From positions 1 to 49,644 of the forward strand of contig CAJUTK010000005.1 in the NCBI GenBank assembly GCA_910589375.1: a DNA stretch of 49,644 nt, in the 5' to 3' direction. Both the position numbers and the translations under genes were made by a program. The stretch's first letter is position 1. Each line of letters begins with the position of its first letter. The DNA comes from an uncultured Bacilli bacterium. GTDB lineage: Bacteria; Bacillota_I; Bacilli_A; RF39; UBA660. The notes under the pieces are model-generated. The model was not told the DNA's origin, did no database searches, and worked only from the letters and a program-made list of their open reading frames with translations. Of the stretch, positions 8,092-16,025 are shown in pieces.

Positions 8092-9219
8092 ATGCCAGAA
8101 TTTCAAAAGAAAAGCTTTCTTCAAAAATTGATGATGGAACAAGAGGAATTAAACGCATATTATAGAGAACTTAGAAAATATCAATATTTAAAAGATGAGC
8201 CAATTAAAGGTGCTGAATGGCGAAAAGCAATGAATGCAGTTACTTTAGGTCTTCTTAAAATTGATAGGCTGTTAGTAAAAAGACAACTAGAAATTTTTGA
8301 TGATCAAAGAATCATTAGGGATAAACCACGTGTTTACGCTTGTTCACATGTTGGAAGGTATGACATTGAGTCAGCTATGGAAGCTATTGGAGAACAAGTT
8401 TACTTTGTCATGGGAGATCCAGGAGAAACTTATCGTAACTTTGAAGGATTATTCTTAGATATGAGAGGAAGAATTTGTCTAGATACTGGATATCAAGTAA
8501 GTGATCAATTAAGAAGTGTTCCTAAATGGGATTATAGAGATTTAAAAGTAATTAATCTTATTAATAATTATAAAAATTGTGATTATGCAGATCCAGAGTT
8601 ATTAGCGTTTTTAGGAAACTATCATTCAGGGGATTATGTGGATCCAATTATTATTGATGCTATTTCTAGAGCTTATAATTTTGAATTAATTGATACAGAT
8701 AATTTAAAATTATTATTAGATTATAAAATGGATAGACATATTTCAGGTGAGGTTTGCCTAAAGCATTTAAAAGAAGGACTAAATATTTTAATTTATCCAG
8801 AGGGAGCATGGAACTTATCTCCTAATGTATTAACTACAAAGCTTTTTACAGGGACTGCTAAAATGTCTATAGAGGGATGTGCAGATATTATTCCTATTGG
8901 AATTATTAAAGATGGAAAGCGTTATATTGTCAATATAGGTAAGAATATTGATGCATGCAATTATCAAGATGCTCGTTTATTAACATCAGATTTAAGAGAT
9001 GCTATGAGTACTTTAAAGTGGCAGATTATGGAAAAAGAAAGCAGTTTGGCAAGAGATACATTATCTCCAACAGCTGAAAGAGACTATGTAGAAGAAATTA
9101 TGTCAGAGACTACCAATGGATATGATATCAATGTTATTAATCAAAGTAGGTTTATTGACTCTATGCCATCTGCTGATGAAGTATTTGGACCAATTAAAAA
9201 ATTATCAAAAGTAGCATAA
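8092..9219 (+). CDS. PlsC-like acyltransferase with long insertion
   Basis: This encodes 375 residues; the start is ATG 8092 behind AAGGGGAT. The acyltransferase signature HX4D is present as SHVGRYD (His86, Asp91), and the second motif YPEGAWN lies at about 235-241. These motifs mark the glycerolphosphate/lysophosphatidate acyltransferase family, which moves acyl chains to the sn-2 position at the membrane surface. Between the two motifs there are about 145 residues where family members usually have 60-80, so a domain of unknown role is inserted (rich in Asp/Asn/Tyr). No clear membrane helix is present. The C-terminal 70 residues are helical and polar. Substrate unknown. Confidence 0.7.
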   Translation: MPEFQKKSFLQKLMMEQEELNAYYRELRKYQYLKDEPIKGAEWRKAMNAVTLGLLKIDRLLVKRQLEIFDDQRIIRDKPRVYACSHVGRYDIESAMEAIGEQVYFVMGDPGETYRNFEGLFLDMRGRICLDTGYQVSDQLRSVPKWDYRDLKVINLINNYKNCDYADPELLAFLGNYHSGDYVDPIIIDAISRAYNFELIDTDNLKLLLDYKMDRHISGEVCLKHLKEGLNILIYPEGAWNLSPNVLTTKLFTGTAKMSIEGCADIIPIGIIKDGKRYIVNIGKNIDACNYQDARLLTSDLRDAMSTLKWQIMEKESSLARDTLSPTAERDYVEEIMSETTNGYDINVINQSRFIDSMPSADEVFGPIKKLSKVA

Positions 9220-9246
9220 AAAAGTTTATTATTTAAACTTTTTTTA
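9218..9246 (+). terminator. Rho-independent terminator
   Basis: AAAAAGTTTA paired with TAAACTTTTT across a short loop, ending in T. A TATAAT follows at about 9255 and likely belongs to the promoter of the kinase gene. Confidence 0.75.
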
Positions 9247-9282
9247 TTTTGTGCTATAATGAAAAAAATAGAGGTGCGTTTT

Positions 9283-11178
9283 ATGGATGGAGTATGGTTA
9301 CCAGCTGGTGCTTTTTTAATTAGTGTTTTATTACTAATTGTATATTTTACTAAGAGTAATACAAAAAGTTTGGAAACCTATATTTATGCTAGACTAATTA
9401 TTTTAAACTTTCTTTTTTCATTGATTGGTATGGGAGTTTATATATATTCTATGACGATAGGTGATATTTCTATTGTCTCTATTATTCAAAAAGTATATTT
9501 AAGTATCCTTTCTTCCATTGGCTTTTATATGTTTTTATATTGTGTAGCGATTAATCAATTGAAAGAGAAAAGCTATAACAAGATAAAAAATGTTGCGGGG
9601 ATTTTTACTATTTTAATAGTAATAGGAGTTCTTCTTCTTCCGATAGAGACTATTTTGTATGATTCTGTATTAGATGTTGGCGGCACTGCTTATTATTGTG
9701 CTATGGTAGCGCTCATTACTTTCTTTGTTTTTATTATTATTATGACAATAGGATATTTCTTTAAAAATAGAGCCAAGTTTAAAAAATGTATTCCTTTTTT
9801 AGTTTTGTTTGCGCTATGTATTGGTGGATTTCTTCTTAGAAGATATTATCCTGAAGTAATTACTGAAACGTTCTTCTTTTCCTTTTTCTTTTTAATTATG
9901 TATTTTACAATTGAAAATCCAGATTTAAAGATGATTCATGAATTAAATGCTGCTAAGGATGCTGCTGAAAGGGCTAACCGGGCTAAGAGTGATTTCTTAT
10001 CTAATATGTCCCATGAAATTCGTACTCCTTTGAATGCTATTGTAGGTTTTAGTGAATGTATTTTAAATGAAAATGATTTAGAGAGTGCTAAGAGTGATGC
10101 TAAAGATATCGTAATGGCTTCCCAAAATTTATTAGAAATCGTAAATGGTATTTTAGATATTTCTAAGATAGAAGCAGATAAAATGGAAATTGTAGAAGCA
10201 GAATATAATTTAAGGGATAACTTAGATTCTTTAGCAAAATTAATGATACCAAGAATAGGGGAGAAACCAATTGAGTTTCAGACGAAGTTTGCGCCTGATA
10301 TTCCACCTGTTTTATATGGAGATTCCGCTAAAGTAAAACAAATCATTAGTAATATTCTAACAAATGCTGTGAAGTATACAGAAAGAGGTATTATTACTTT
10401 TGAGGTAAATTGTATTAACAAAGATAATGCTTGTTCTTTAGTAATTTCAGTAGAAGATACAGGAAGAGGAATTAAAACAGATAAAATAGATACTATCTTT
10501 AATAAATTTGAGAGGTTAGAAGAGGATAGGAATACTACTCTAGAAGGAACTGGACTAGGTCTTGCTATTACAAAAAGATTAGTGGAAATGATGGGTGGTA
10601 AGATTGTTGTTCAAAGTAAGTATGGGGCAGGTTCTAAATTTACAGTGTATTTAAAGCAAGAAATTAGAAATACCCCTCAGAAACAAGAAAAAGTATATGC
10701 TGTTACTGTTGCAAATGCTGATTTTTCTAATAAAAAGATATTGGTAGTAGATGATAACGGTATTAATTTAAAAGTAGCAACTAGACTGTTGCAACCATTT
10801 AAAGTAATTGTTGAAGAATGTGAAAGTGGGGAAGACTGTTTAGAAAGAATAAAGGACGGTGCTTCCTATGATCTTATTTTAATGGATGATATGATGCCTA
10901 GAATTACTGGTACAGAAACATTCCATGAATTAGAAAAACTTCCTGATTTTAAAACCCCAGTTGTTGTTTTAACAGCAAATGCTATTGAGGGTATGCGTGA
11001 TAAGTACTTACAGGAAGGATTTACAGATTATTTAGCAAAGCCAATTGATAAATTAGAATTAGAACGTGTATTAGGCCTAACTTTAGCACATACTAATGAA
11101 GAAGTGAAAGAAGAAATTTTCGAACCTTTACCGGAAGAACTTTTTGATATTAATGTGCCTTTAAAGTCAGATGAATAG
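9283..11178 (+). CDS. Membrane-bound hybrid histidine kinase/response regulator
   Basis: This encodes 631 residues. ATG 9283 follows GAGGTG; the ATG at 9259 lies directly behind a TATAAT and lacks a ribosome site. The domain order is six to seven membrane helices (about 8-208), a short coiled linker, and a HisKA domain with SNMSHEIRTPLN (His244). The HATPase domain follows with N box NILTNAVKYTERG, G1 EDTGRGI and G2 GTGLGLAI, then a receiver with ILVVDDNGIN, LILMDDMMP and LAKPID. No DNA-binding output domain is present, so it is a phosphorelay member that needs a separate output partner. The sensed signal is unknown. It is monocistronic, with terminators on both sides. Confidence 0.9.
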   Translation: MDGVWLPAGAFLISVLLLIVYFTKSNTKSLETYIYARLIILNFLFSLIGMGVYIYSMTIGDISIVSIIQKVYLSILSSIGFYMFLYCVAINQLKEKSYNKIKNVAGIFTILIVIGVLLLPIETILYDSVLDVGGTAYYCAMVALITFFVFIIIMTIGYFFKNRAKFKKCIPFLVLFALCIGGFLLRRYYPEVITETFFFSFFFLIMYFTIENPDLKMIHELNAAKDAAERANRAKSDFLSNMSHEIRTPLNAIVGFSECILNENDLESAKSDAKDIVMASQNLLEIVNGILDISKIEADKMEIVEAEYNLRDNLDSLAKLMIPRIGEKPIEFQTKFAPDIPPVLYGDSAKVKQIISNILTNAVKYTERGIITFEVNCINKDNACSLVISVEDTGRGIKTDKIDTIFNKFERLEEDRNTTLEGTGLGLAITKRLVEMMGGKIVVQSKYGAGSKFTVYLKQEIRNTPQKQEKVYAVTVANADFSNKKILVVDDNGINLKVATRLLQPFKVIVEECESGEDCLERIKDGASYDLILMDDMMPRITGTETFHELEKLPDFKTPVVVLTANAIEGMRDKYLQEGFTDYLAKPIDKLELERVLGLTLAHTNEEVKEEIFEPLPEELFDINVPLKSDE

Positions 11179-11185
11179 AGAATGT

Positions 11186-11228
11186 AAAGAAATATTTTTT
11201 AGTTGTAAAAAAGATATTTCTTTTTTTT
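11186..11228 (+). terminator. Rho-independent terminator
   Basis: Long AT-rich stem AAAGAAATATTTTTT with its near-complement after a six-base loop, then eight T. Confidence 0.75.
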
Positions 11229-11271
11229 GAATTTACTGTTATACTAAAGTATAGAAAGTAGGAGGATAAGT

Positions 11272-12513
11272 ATGAATAATAATTATGGTATGAATGGAGG
11301 ATATCCACAAGTAGATGGAAATGCTACTAATTTTGGCGTTCCAGGTATGCCTACAGGTAATCCTACCATAGATTTATTAAATCAAAGTAATGGAATAATG
11401 CCTAATTCTGGAAATCCAGTACCTGCTAATACAGGAAATCCTACTCTAGATTTATTAAACCAATCCCAAGCTCAAAATATGGCAGATTCTTCTTATAGCT
11501 ATATTCCTAACAATGATATGAATTCTGCGAATATAGATGCTTTTAATCAAAATCCTGTTCCATCTGCTACATTTGGACAAGATAATATGGGAATGAATAA
11601 TGGAATGATGAATTATGGAGGTGTGCCTCAACAACCATTAGATGGCATGGGACAAGCATCTGGTATGGCAATGCCACAAACAGGTCAGTTTGGTGTAGAG
11701 TCTTATGCACAACCAATGCCTCAACCTCAAGTGGATTATACAGGACAATTAGTTCAACAACCATTAACTTCTATGGAGATGGCCCCAGTACCAGAACCAA
11801 CGCCTGTTTTAGAACCAACACCAGAGCCACCAACAAATCCTTATGGTTTTGTTTCTATGATGCCAGAGCCAACACCAGAACCTGCACCTAGTATGGAAGT
11901 AGCACCTACTCCACAACCAGTACCAAGTGTGAATCCAGAGCTAATTCCACCGATGCCAAGTATGGAGATGACCCCAATGCCAAGTGTAGAACCTGCACCA
12001 CAGCCAAGTGGAGAATTCAATTTTAGTTTTATCCCACTAAGAGAGGAACCTACAAAAGTAGAACCACAACCAGCTATGGAGGTTCCACAACAAGGTATGC
12101 CTATGAATAATGGAGATATGGGTGTTATGCAACCTTCTGGTATGCAAACAATGATGCCAACAGGAATGGAGAATTTTGCTCAACCAGCGCCAATGCCAAG
12201 TGTAAATCCAGAACCAATTCCACCAATGCCAGGCATGAACCCAACAGTTCCACAACCAATGGATTATAATCAACCTTATCCACAACCAAATATGGGGACT
12301 ACTATGGCTAATACACCACAGCCTTATGGGGTAGATCCTATGATGCAGAATATGAATAATGGAATGATGCAACCACAACCAATGTATCCAGAACAGCCAG
12401 TTCCACAACAGGTACCTTATAATAATCAAATGCCAGGATATCCACAAGTGCCACCAGCACAAAATCCTAATGCGATATTTCCTGGAATTCCTGATGATTT
12501 TGGAAATCAATAA
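11272..12513 (+). CDS. Low-complexity Met/Pro/Gln/Asn-rich repeat protein
   Basis: This encodes 413 residues with AGGAGG before the ATG. The N-terminus has two copies of a GNPT(I/L)DLLNQS motif (about residues 29-40 and 55-66). The rest is dominated by Pro, Met, Gln, Glu and Asn, with repeated phrases such as PSVNPE(L/P)IPPMP and PEPTPEP. There is no signal peptide, membrane helix or folded domain that I can see, so it is likely intrinsically disordered and cytoplasmic. It lies just before the Tad pilus locus and a DUF192 gene, but it has its own terminator, so a link with the pilus is only positional. Function unknown. Confidence 0.7.
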   Translation: MNNNYGMNGGYPQVDGNATNFGVPGMPTGNPTIDLLNQSNGIMPNSGNPVPANTGNPTLDLLNQSQAQNMADSSYSYIPNNDMNSANIDAFNQNPVPSATFGQDNMGMNNGMMNYGGVPQQPLDGMGQASGMAMPQTGQFGVESYAQPMPQPQVDYTGQLVQQPLTSMEMAPVPEPTPVLEPTPEPPTNPYGFVSMMPEPTPEPAPSMEVAPTPQPVPSVNPELIPPMPSMEMTPMPSVEPAPQPSGEFNFSFIPLREEPTKVEPQPAMEVPQQGMPMNNGDMGVMQPSGMQTMMPTGMENFAQPAPMPSVNPEPIPPMPGMNPTVPQPMDYNQPYPQPNMGTTMANTPQPYGVDPMMQNMNNGMMQPQPMYPEQPVPQQVPYNNQMPGYPQVPPAQNPNAIFPGIPDDFGNQ

Positions 12514-12514
12514 T

Positions 12515-12539
12515 AAAAGTAGACATTTGTCTACTTTTT
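12515..12539. terminator. Bidirectional terminator between convergent genes
   Basis: Perfect 11-bp stem AAAAGTAGACA/TGTCTACTTTT with A and T runs on either side; it can stop transcripts from both strands. Confidence 0.85.
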
Positions 12540-12848
12540 ATATTTTATTTGATCTCCTACATGATATTGGTTTTCTCCTGGTGGAAATTCTAGTGTTGCA
12601 TAAACGTTTTTTTTAGGCCAAATGATTCTCCACTTGCTAACTTTAGGGAAATAATATAAAACTTTACCACTTTCTGAAATCATAACGACATCTATAGTAC
12701 TTCTCATAAAGAAAGTATGGATAGAATTACACTTTGGAAACTGCAAGACATTATTAATTTCTTTTTTTCCCATATTTCCTTTTAATCTACTTAGAAAATT
12801 TCTACAACAAATTACTTCCCAATCTTTTGTTTTTCCTTTTATTTTCAT
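12531..12848 (-). CDS. DUF192 family protein
   Basis: This encodes 105 residues. The DUF192 core is visible: N-terminal FLSRLKGNMGK, the conserved HTFFMRSTIDVVMI (about 45-58), SGKVLY, and a C-terminal ATLEFPPG followed by GDQI. The family forms a small beta-barrel and is widespread, but its biochemical function is not settled. Most members are secreted; this one has no signal peptide. The gene is divergent from the pilin gene and shares its upstream region with the pilin promoter. The ribosome site TAGGTGA precedes the ATG. Confidence 0.75.
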   Translation of the reverse strand: MKIKGKTKDWEVICCRNFLSRLKGNMGKKEINNVLQFPKCNSIHTFFMRSTIDVVMISESGKVLYYFPKVSKWRIIWPKKNVYATLEFPPGENQYHVGDQIKYKK

Positions 12849-12880
12849 ATTTCACCTAAATTCATTATAGCACAATTTTA

Positions 12881-12909
12881 TTGACAAAACATAAAAATCA
12901 CGATATACT
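12881..12909 (+). promoter_or_regulatory. Strong sigma-A-type promoter of the Tad pilus locus
   Basis: TTGACA (12881-12886), a 17-nt spacer and TATACT (12904-12909), 23 bases before the pilin start codon. This is the best consensus promoter in the left half of the window. Confidence 0.75.
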
Positions 12910-12931
12910 TTAAATAGTCGGAGGCGGTTTT

Positions 12932-13123
12932 ATGAAGAACAATCATGGACAAGCTTTAATTGAATATTTACTTATTGTAGCAGTTATTAGTGTGATTGCT
13001 ATTGGAATCGTGAAATTATTAGGTGGTTATATAAAAGATTCTACTATAAAATCTTATTGCGAATTGTTAGGAAAAAATTATGTTGAAGGAGAAAAACCAG
13101 GAGAGGCTAAATGTGAAGATTAA
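12932..13123 (+). CDS. Flp-like class IVb pilin precursor
   Basis: This encodes 63 residues with GGAGGCGG upstream. A short leader MKNNHG precedes QALIEYLLIVAVISVIAIGIV. The Gly before the hydrophobic segment and the Glu at mature position 5 are the hallmarks of prepilins processed by a prepilin peptidase (TadV/CpaA type, not in this window). The tail is short and charged with two Cys that could form a disulfide. It has its own strong promoter and is followed by a terminator, so it can be made in excess over the machinery, as expected of a major pilin subunit. Confidence 0.8.
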   Translation: MKNNHGQALIEYLLIVAVISVIAIGIVKLLGGYIKDSTIKSYCELLGKNYVEGEKPGEAKCED

Positions 13124-13150
13124 AATGATAATATTTATTATCATTTTTTT
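13122..13150 (+). terminator. Rho-independent terminator after the pilin gene
   Basis: Stem AAAATGATAAT/ATTATCATTTT with a four-base loop, then T. It allows pilin mRNA to be separated from the downstream operon, which starts from TATAAT boxes at about 13180-13205. Confidence 0.8.
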
Positions 13151-13218
13151 ATCGAAAAACTATCTTTTCTTGTAAGTTTTTGGTATAATGAGTTTGTATA
13201 ATATAGGGGTGTGATAGG

Positions 13219-13557
13219 ATGAGAAATGAACGAGGACAAGCATTAATTGAGTTTTTGATGATTGTTCCAATACTATTTTTTATCATTATGGCAGTATTTG
13301 ATTTTGGAAATATTTTGTATCAACGTTATGAATTAGAAAACCATTTAGATGTGATTTCTGATTTGTATAAAGAAGAAGATACTAGTGGATTAGATGAATA
13401 TTTAAAGAAAAACGGGTTAGTAATGGATGTTAATAAAGAAAATAAATACCAAGTAATCTCAGTAAAAAGAAAGGTATCTATTGTTACTCCAGGATTAGGA
13501 AAAATATTGGGAAGTCCTTATTCTATTAGTACAACAAAGACTTTATATGAGGGATAA
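13219..13557 (+). CDS. TadE-like pseudopilin
   Basis: This encodes 112 residues. The leader MRNERG is followed by QALIEFLMIVPILFFIIMAVFDFGN, the typical TadE segment: a prepilin cleavage site, Glu at mature position 5, and a single membrane helix. About 75 soluble residues follow, with a coiled N-terminal part (YQRYELENHLDVISDLY) and a beta C-terminal part. TadE-type pseudopilins are minor components that prime pilus assembly. It starts the main tad transcript and lies 2 nt before a second pseudopilin gene. Confidence 0.8.
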   Translation: MRNERGQALIEFLMIVPILFFIIMAVFDFGNILYQRYELENHLDVISDLYKEEDTSGLDEYLKKNGLVMDVNKENKYQVISVKRKVSIVTPGLGKILGSPYSISTTKTLYEG

Positions 13558-13559
13558 TT

Positions 13560-13928
13560 ATGAATAATAGAGGACAAACACTAGTTTTATTCTTATTTCT
13601 ATTTCCAGTTTTATTTCTTCTTTTTATGGCTGTTTATCAAATTGGAACAATAGAATTAGAAAAAAGAAAAATGGAAGAAGTAGTGGGGACTACTGTTCAA
13701 TACGGAATAGATCATTGGGGCGAGGAAGAGATAGAAAGCAAAATGATAGAAATGTTTCAATCCAGCTTTTCAGTTCCCCCTGAAAATATGAAAATTGTAA
13801 TTGAACCTGGAAATGTTAGAATGATGGTTACGAAAGAATACAATATTTTATTTTTTAAAAAACAGACAATAAATGTTTCTTATGTAGGAACAAATATAGA
13901 TGGAAAGGTCCAAGTAGTAAAGGAATAG
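13560..13928 (+). CDS. Second TadE/TadF-like pseudopilin
   Basis: This encodes 122 residues. MNNRG is followed by QTLVLFLFLFPVLFLLFMAVYQIG, again a leader ending in Gly and a membrane helix. Here the position-5 Glu of classical pilins is replaced (Q-T-L-V-L), which is seen in some minor pseudopilins. The soluble part has two beta-rich segments. The pair of consecutive TadE-like genes corresponds to the tadE-tadF pair of classical loci. It lies 10 nt before the tadZ-like gene. Confidence 0.7.
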   Translation: MNNRGQTLVLFLFLFPVLFLLFMAVYQIGTIELEKRKMEEVVGTTVQYGIDHWGEEEIESKMIEMFQSSFSVPPENMKIVIEPGNVRMMVTKEYNILFFKKQTINVSYVGTNIDGKVQVVKE

Positions 13929-13938
13929 AGGTTATATT

Positions 13939-14691
13939 ATGAAAAAAGCAAAAATATTCACAGTTACTTCTGTAAAAGGAGGAACAGGTAAGACAACATT
14001 TGCTCTTAATTTGGCAGCTTCTTTTGCGCTAAATAAGAAAAGAGTATTATTAATTGATGCTGATTTAGCGGCAGGAGATATTGCTGCTAGATTAGATGTT
14101 GGGTATGAAAAAGATTTATATAATTGTTATGAAGATATTCGCAATCATACTTTTGAGCATGTAGAGGATTATGTTCGTCCTTATCATGAGGGAATAGATA
14201 TTATTCCAGCACCAAAAGATCCAAGAAATGCGAATAGAATTGAGCCAAGTTTTTTAACTTATTTATTATCAAAGGTGTCTTTAAAGTATGAAGTTATTAT
14301 CATAGATACTAACCATTTACTATCTTCTATTAATTTACTTGCTTTTGATTATAGTGATTCTATTCTTTTCGTTATGAATAATGAATGCATGAACTTAAAA
14401 GCAATGCGTACTATGTCAGCTATTTTTGAGGATATGGATTCTAATAAGATGACAGTAATTTTAAATGACTCTAATAAAAAACAGGTAGGAGAGTATTCTA
14501 TCGCAGATATGAAAAATATTATGAAAAGAGAAGTTGATTTCCGTATTCCTTCCACTTTTTATCAAAAACAATATGATAAATACGTAATGGATGGGAAAAT
14601 CTTCTTGTTAGAAAAAAGAGTACGTGAGAAGTGTAAACGCGCTACTAAGGTTTATCAATTAATGGTAGATACACTGCTTAAGGAGGATTAG
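13939..14691 (+). CDS. tadZ: TadZ/CpaE-like ParA-family ATPase
   Basis: This encodes 250 residues. The deviant Walker A motif KGGTGKTTFALNLA (about 12-25), the Walker A' VLLIDADLAAGD (about 37-48) and the Walker B-like EVIIIDTNHLL place it in the MinD/ParA superfamily. In Tad loci this protein (TadZ/CpaE) places the pilus assembly complex in the cell. The N-terminal receiver-like domain of longer TadZ proteins is absent, so this is the short form. It is followed after one base by tadA. Confidence 0.8.
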   Translation: MKKAKIFTVTSVKGGTGKTTFALNLAASFALNKKRVLLIDADLAAGDIAARLDVGYEKDLYNCYEDIRNHTFEHVEDYVRPYHEGIDIIPAPKDPRNANRIEPSFLTYLLSKVSLKYEVIIIDTNHLLSSINLLAFDYSDSILFVMNNECMNLKAMRTMSAIFEDMDSNKMTVILNDSNKKQVGEYSIADMKNIMKREVDFRIPSTFYQKQYDKYVMDGKIFLLEKRVREKCKRATKVYQLMVDTLLKED

Positions 14692-14692
14692 T

Positions 14693-16015
14693 ATGGGAAA
14701 GAAATTTGTAGATGAATTTGCTGCTACTATGCAAGGTGAACAGAATAGTGTAACGGATTATGATGCTTTCTCTGATAAAGAATTATTAGAAGAGTTACGA
14801 AATAAAATTATTCAAGGTCTTATTGATAAACATAGTAATGATAATACTATGACTACATTAGCAATCCGCCAAGAAGTAGATAATGCTGTTGTCGGATATG
14901 ATTTAACGATTATTGAAAGAAGCTATCTATATAATTTAATTGATAATGAGGTGAATGGATATGGTCCTATTACGGAGTTATTAGAAGATAAAGATATTAC
15001 AGAAATAATGGTTAATGGAAAAGATGAAGTATATATCGAATTAGATGGAAAAATTATAAAAGATGAGAGTGTTTCTTTTATTAATGAAGAACACATCATT
15101 AGGACAATTCAAAGACTTATTCAACCACTTGGTAGAACGATTGATACTTCTAATCCAATGGTAGATGCTCGTCTTTTGGATGGTTCTAGATTAAATGCAG
15201 TACTTCCTCCTTTATCACTAAAAGGTCCAGTACTTACTATTCGTAAATTTAAAAGCGAACTTGCTAATATTGATGACTTTTTACGTAATGGAGCACTTAC
15301 TCCTTACATGGCTAGATTTTTAGAAGCTTGTGTAAAGGCAAAATTAAATATTTTAATTTGTGGAGGAACTGGCGCAGGAAAGACAACTCTTCTTAATATT
15401 CTATCTTCTTTTATAGGAGAAAATGAAAGAATTGTTACTATTGAGGATGCAGCAGAATTAACTTTACATCAAAATCATGTTATTTCTTTAGAAACGAGAA
15501 ATGCTAATTACGAAGGAGAAGGAGAAGTAACCATTCGTGACTTGGTAATTAATTCTCTTCGTATGAGACCTGATAGAATTGTTGTTGGAGAAGTACGTGG
15601 AAAAGAAGCTTTCGATATGTTGCAAGCTATGAATACAGGACATGAAGGATCTATTACTACTATGCATGCGAATAGCCCTCATGATGCTTTAAATAGATTA
15701 GAGACAATGATTCTAATGGCAGGTATGGAAATTCCTGTACGTGCTATTCGTGAATACATTGAAGAAGCTATCGATATTGTTGTTCAAATTGAGAGATTAA
15801 GTGATGGACATAGACGTGTTACTAGTATTTGTGAAGTAACTGGTATAACAGGAGGAACTGTTAATCTAAAAGAAGTTTTTGCTTTCCATAAACAAGGTTT
15901 AACAGAATCTTTAGAGGTAAAGGGAGAATTTGTTTTAGAGCCTTATGTTCCAGTAGTTTATGACAAAATGAAAGCGATGGGAATTTCTGATTTAGAAGAT
16001 ATTTTTGGAGAATAG
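14693..16015 (+). CDS. tadA: TadA/CpaF pilus assembly ATPase
   Basis: This encodes 440 residues. The N-terminal region (about 1-100) carries the CpaF-type helical part. The secretion ATPase core follows: DITEIMVNG, LLDGSRLNAVLPP, Walker A GGTGAGKTTLLN (about 223-234), the Asp box IVTIEDAAEL, Walker B RPDRIVVGEVRG, and the His box TGHEGSITTMHANSP. It is a cytoplasmic hexameric ATPase that drives pilus extension and probably retraction. The length and all catalytic motifs are intact. It ends in front of tadB with an AGGAGG ribosome site overlapping its stop. Confidence 0.92.
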   Translation: MGKKFVDEFAATMQGEQNSVTDYDAFSDKELLEELRNKIIQGLIDKHSNDNTMTTLAIRQEVDNAVVGYDLTIIERSYLYNLIDNEVNGYGPITELLEDKDITEIMVNGKDEVYIELDGKIIKDESVSFINEEHIIRTIQRLIQPLGRTIDTSNPMVDARLLDGSRLNAVLPPLSLKGPVLTIRKFKSELANIDDFLRNGALTPYMARFLEACVKAKLNILICGGTGAGKTTLLNILSSFIGENERIVTIEDAAELTLHQNHVISLETRNANYEGEGEVTIRDLVINSLRMRPDRIVVGEVRGKEAFDMLQAMNTGHEGSITTMHANSPHDALNRLETMILMAGMEIPVRAIREYIEEAIDIVVQIERLSDGHRRVTSICEVTGITGGTVNLKEVFAFHKQGLTESLEVKGEFVLEPYVPVVYDKMKAMGISDLEDIFGE

Positions 16016-16025
16016 GAGGGAAATT

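Noticed and set aside
12037..12510. Minus-strand open frame of 157 codons rich in Trp, His and Ile
   Set aside because: It is the complement of the low-complexity Met/Pro/Gln-rich gene, and its composition is not that of a real protein.
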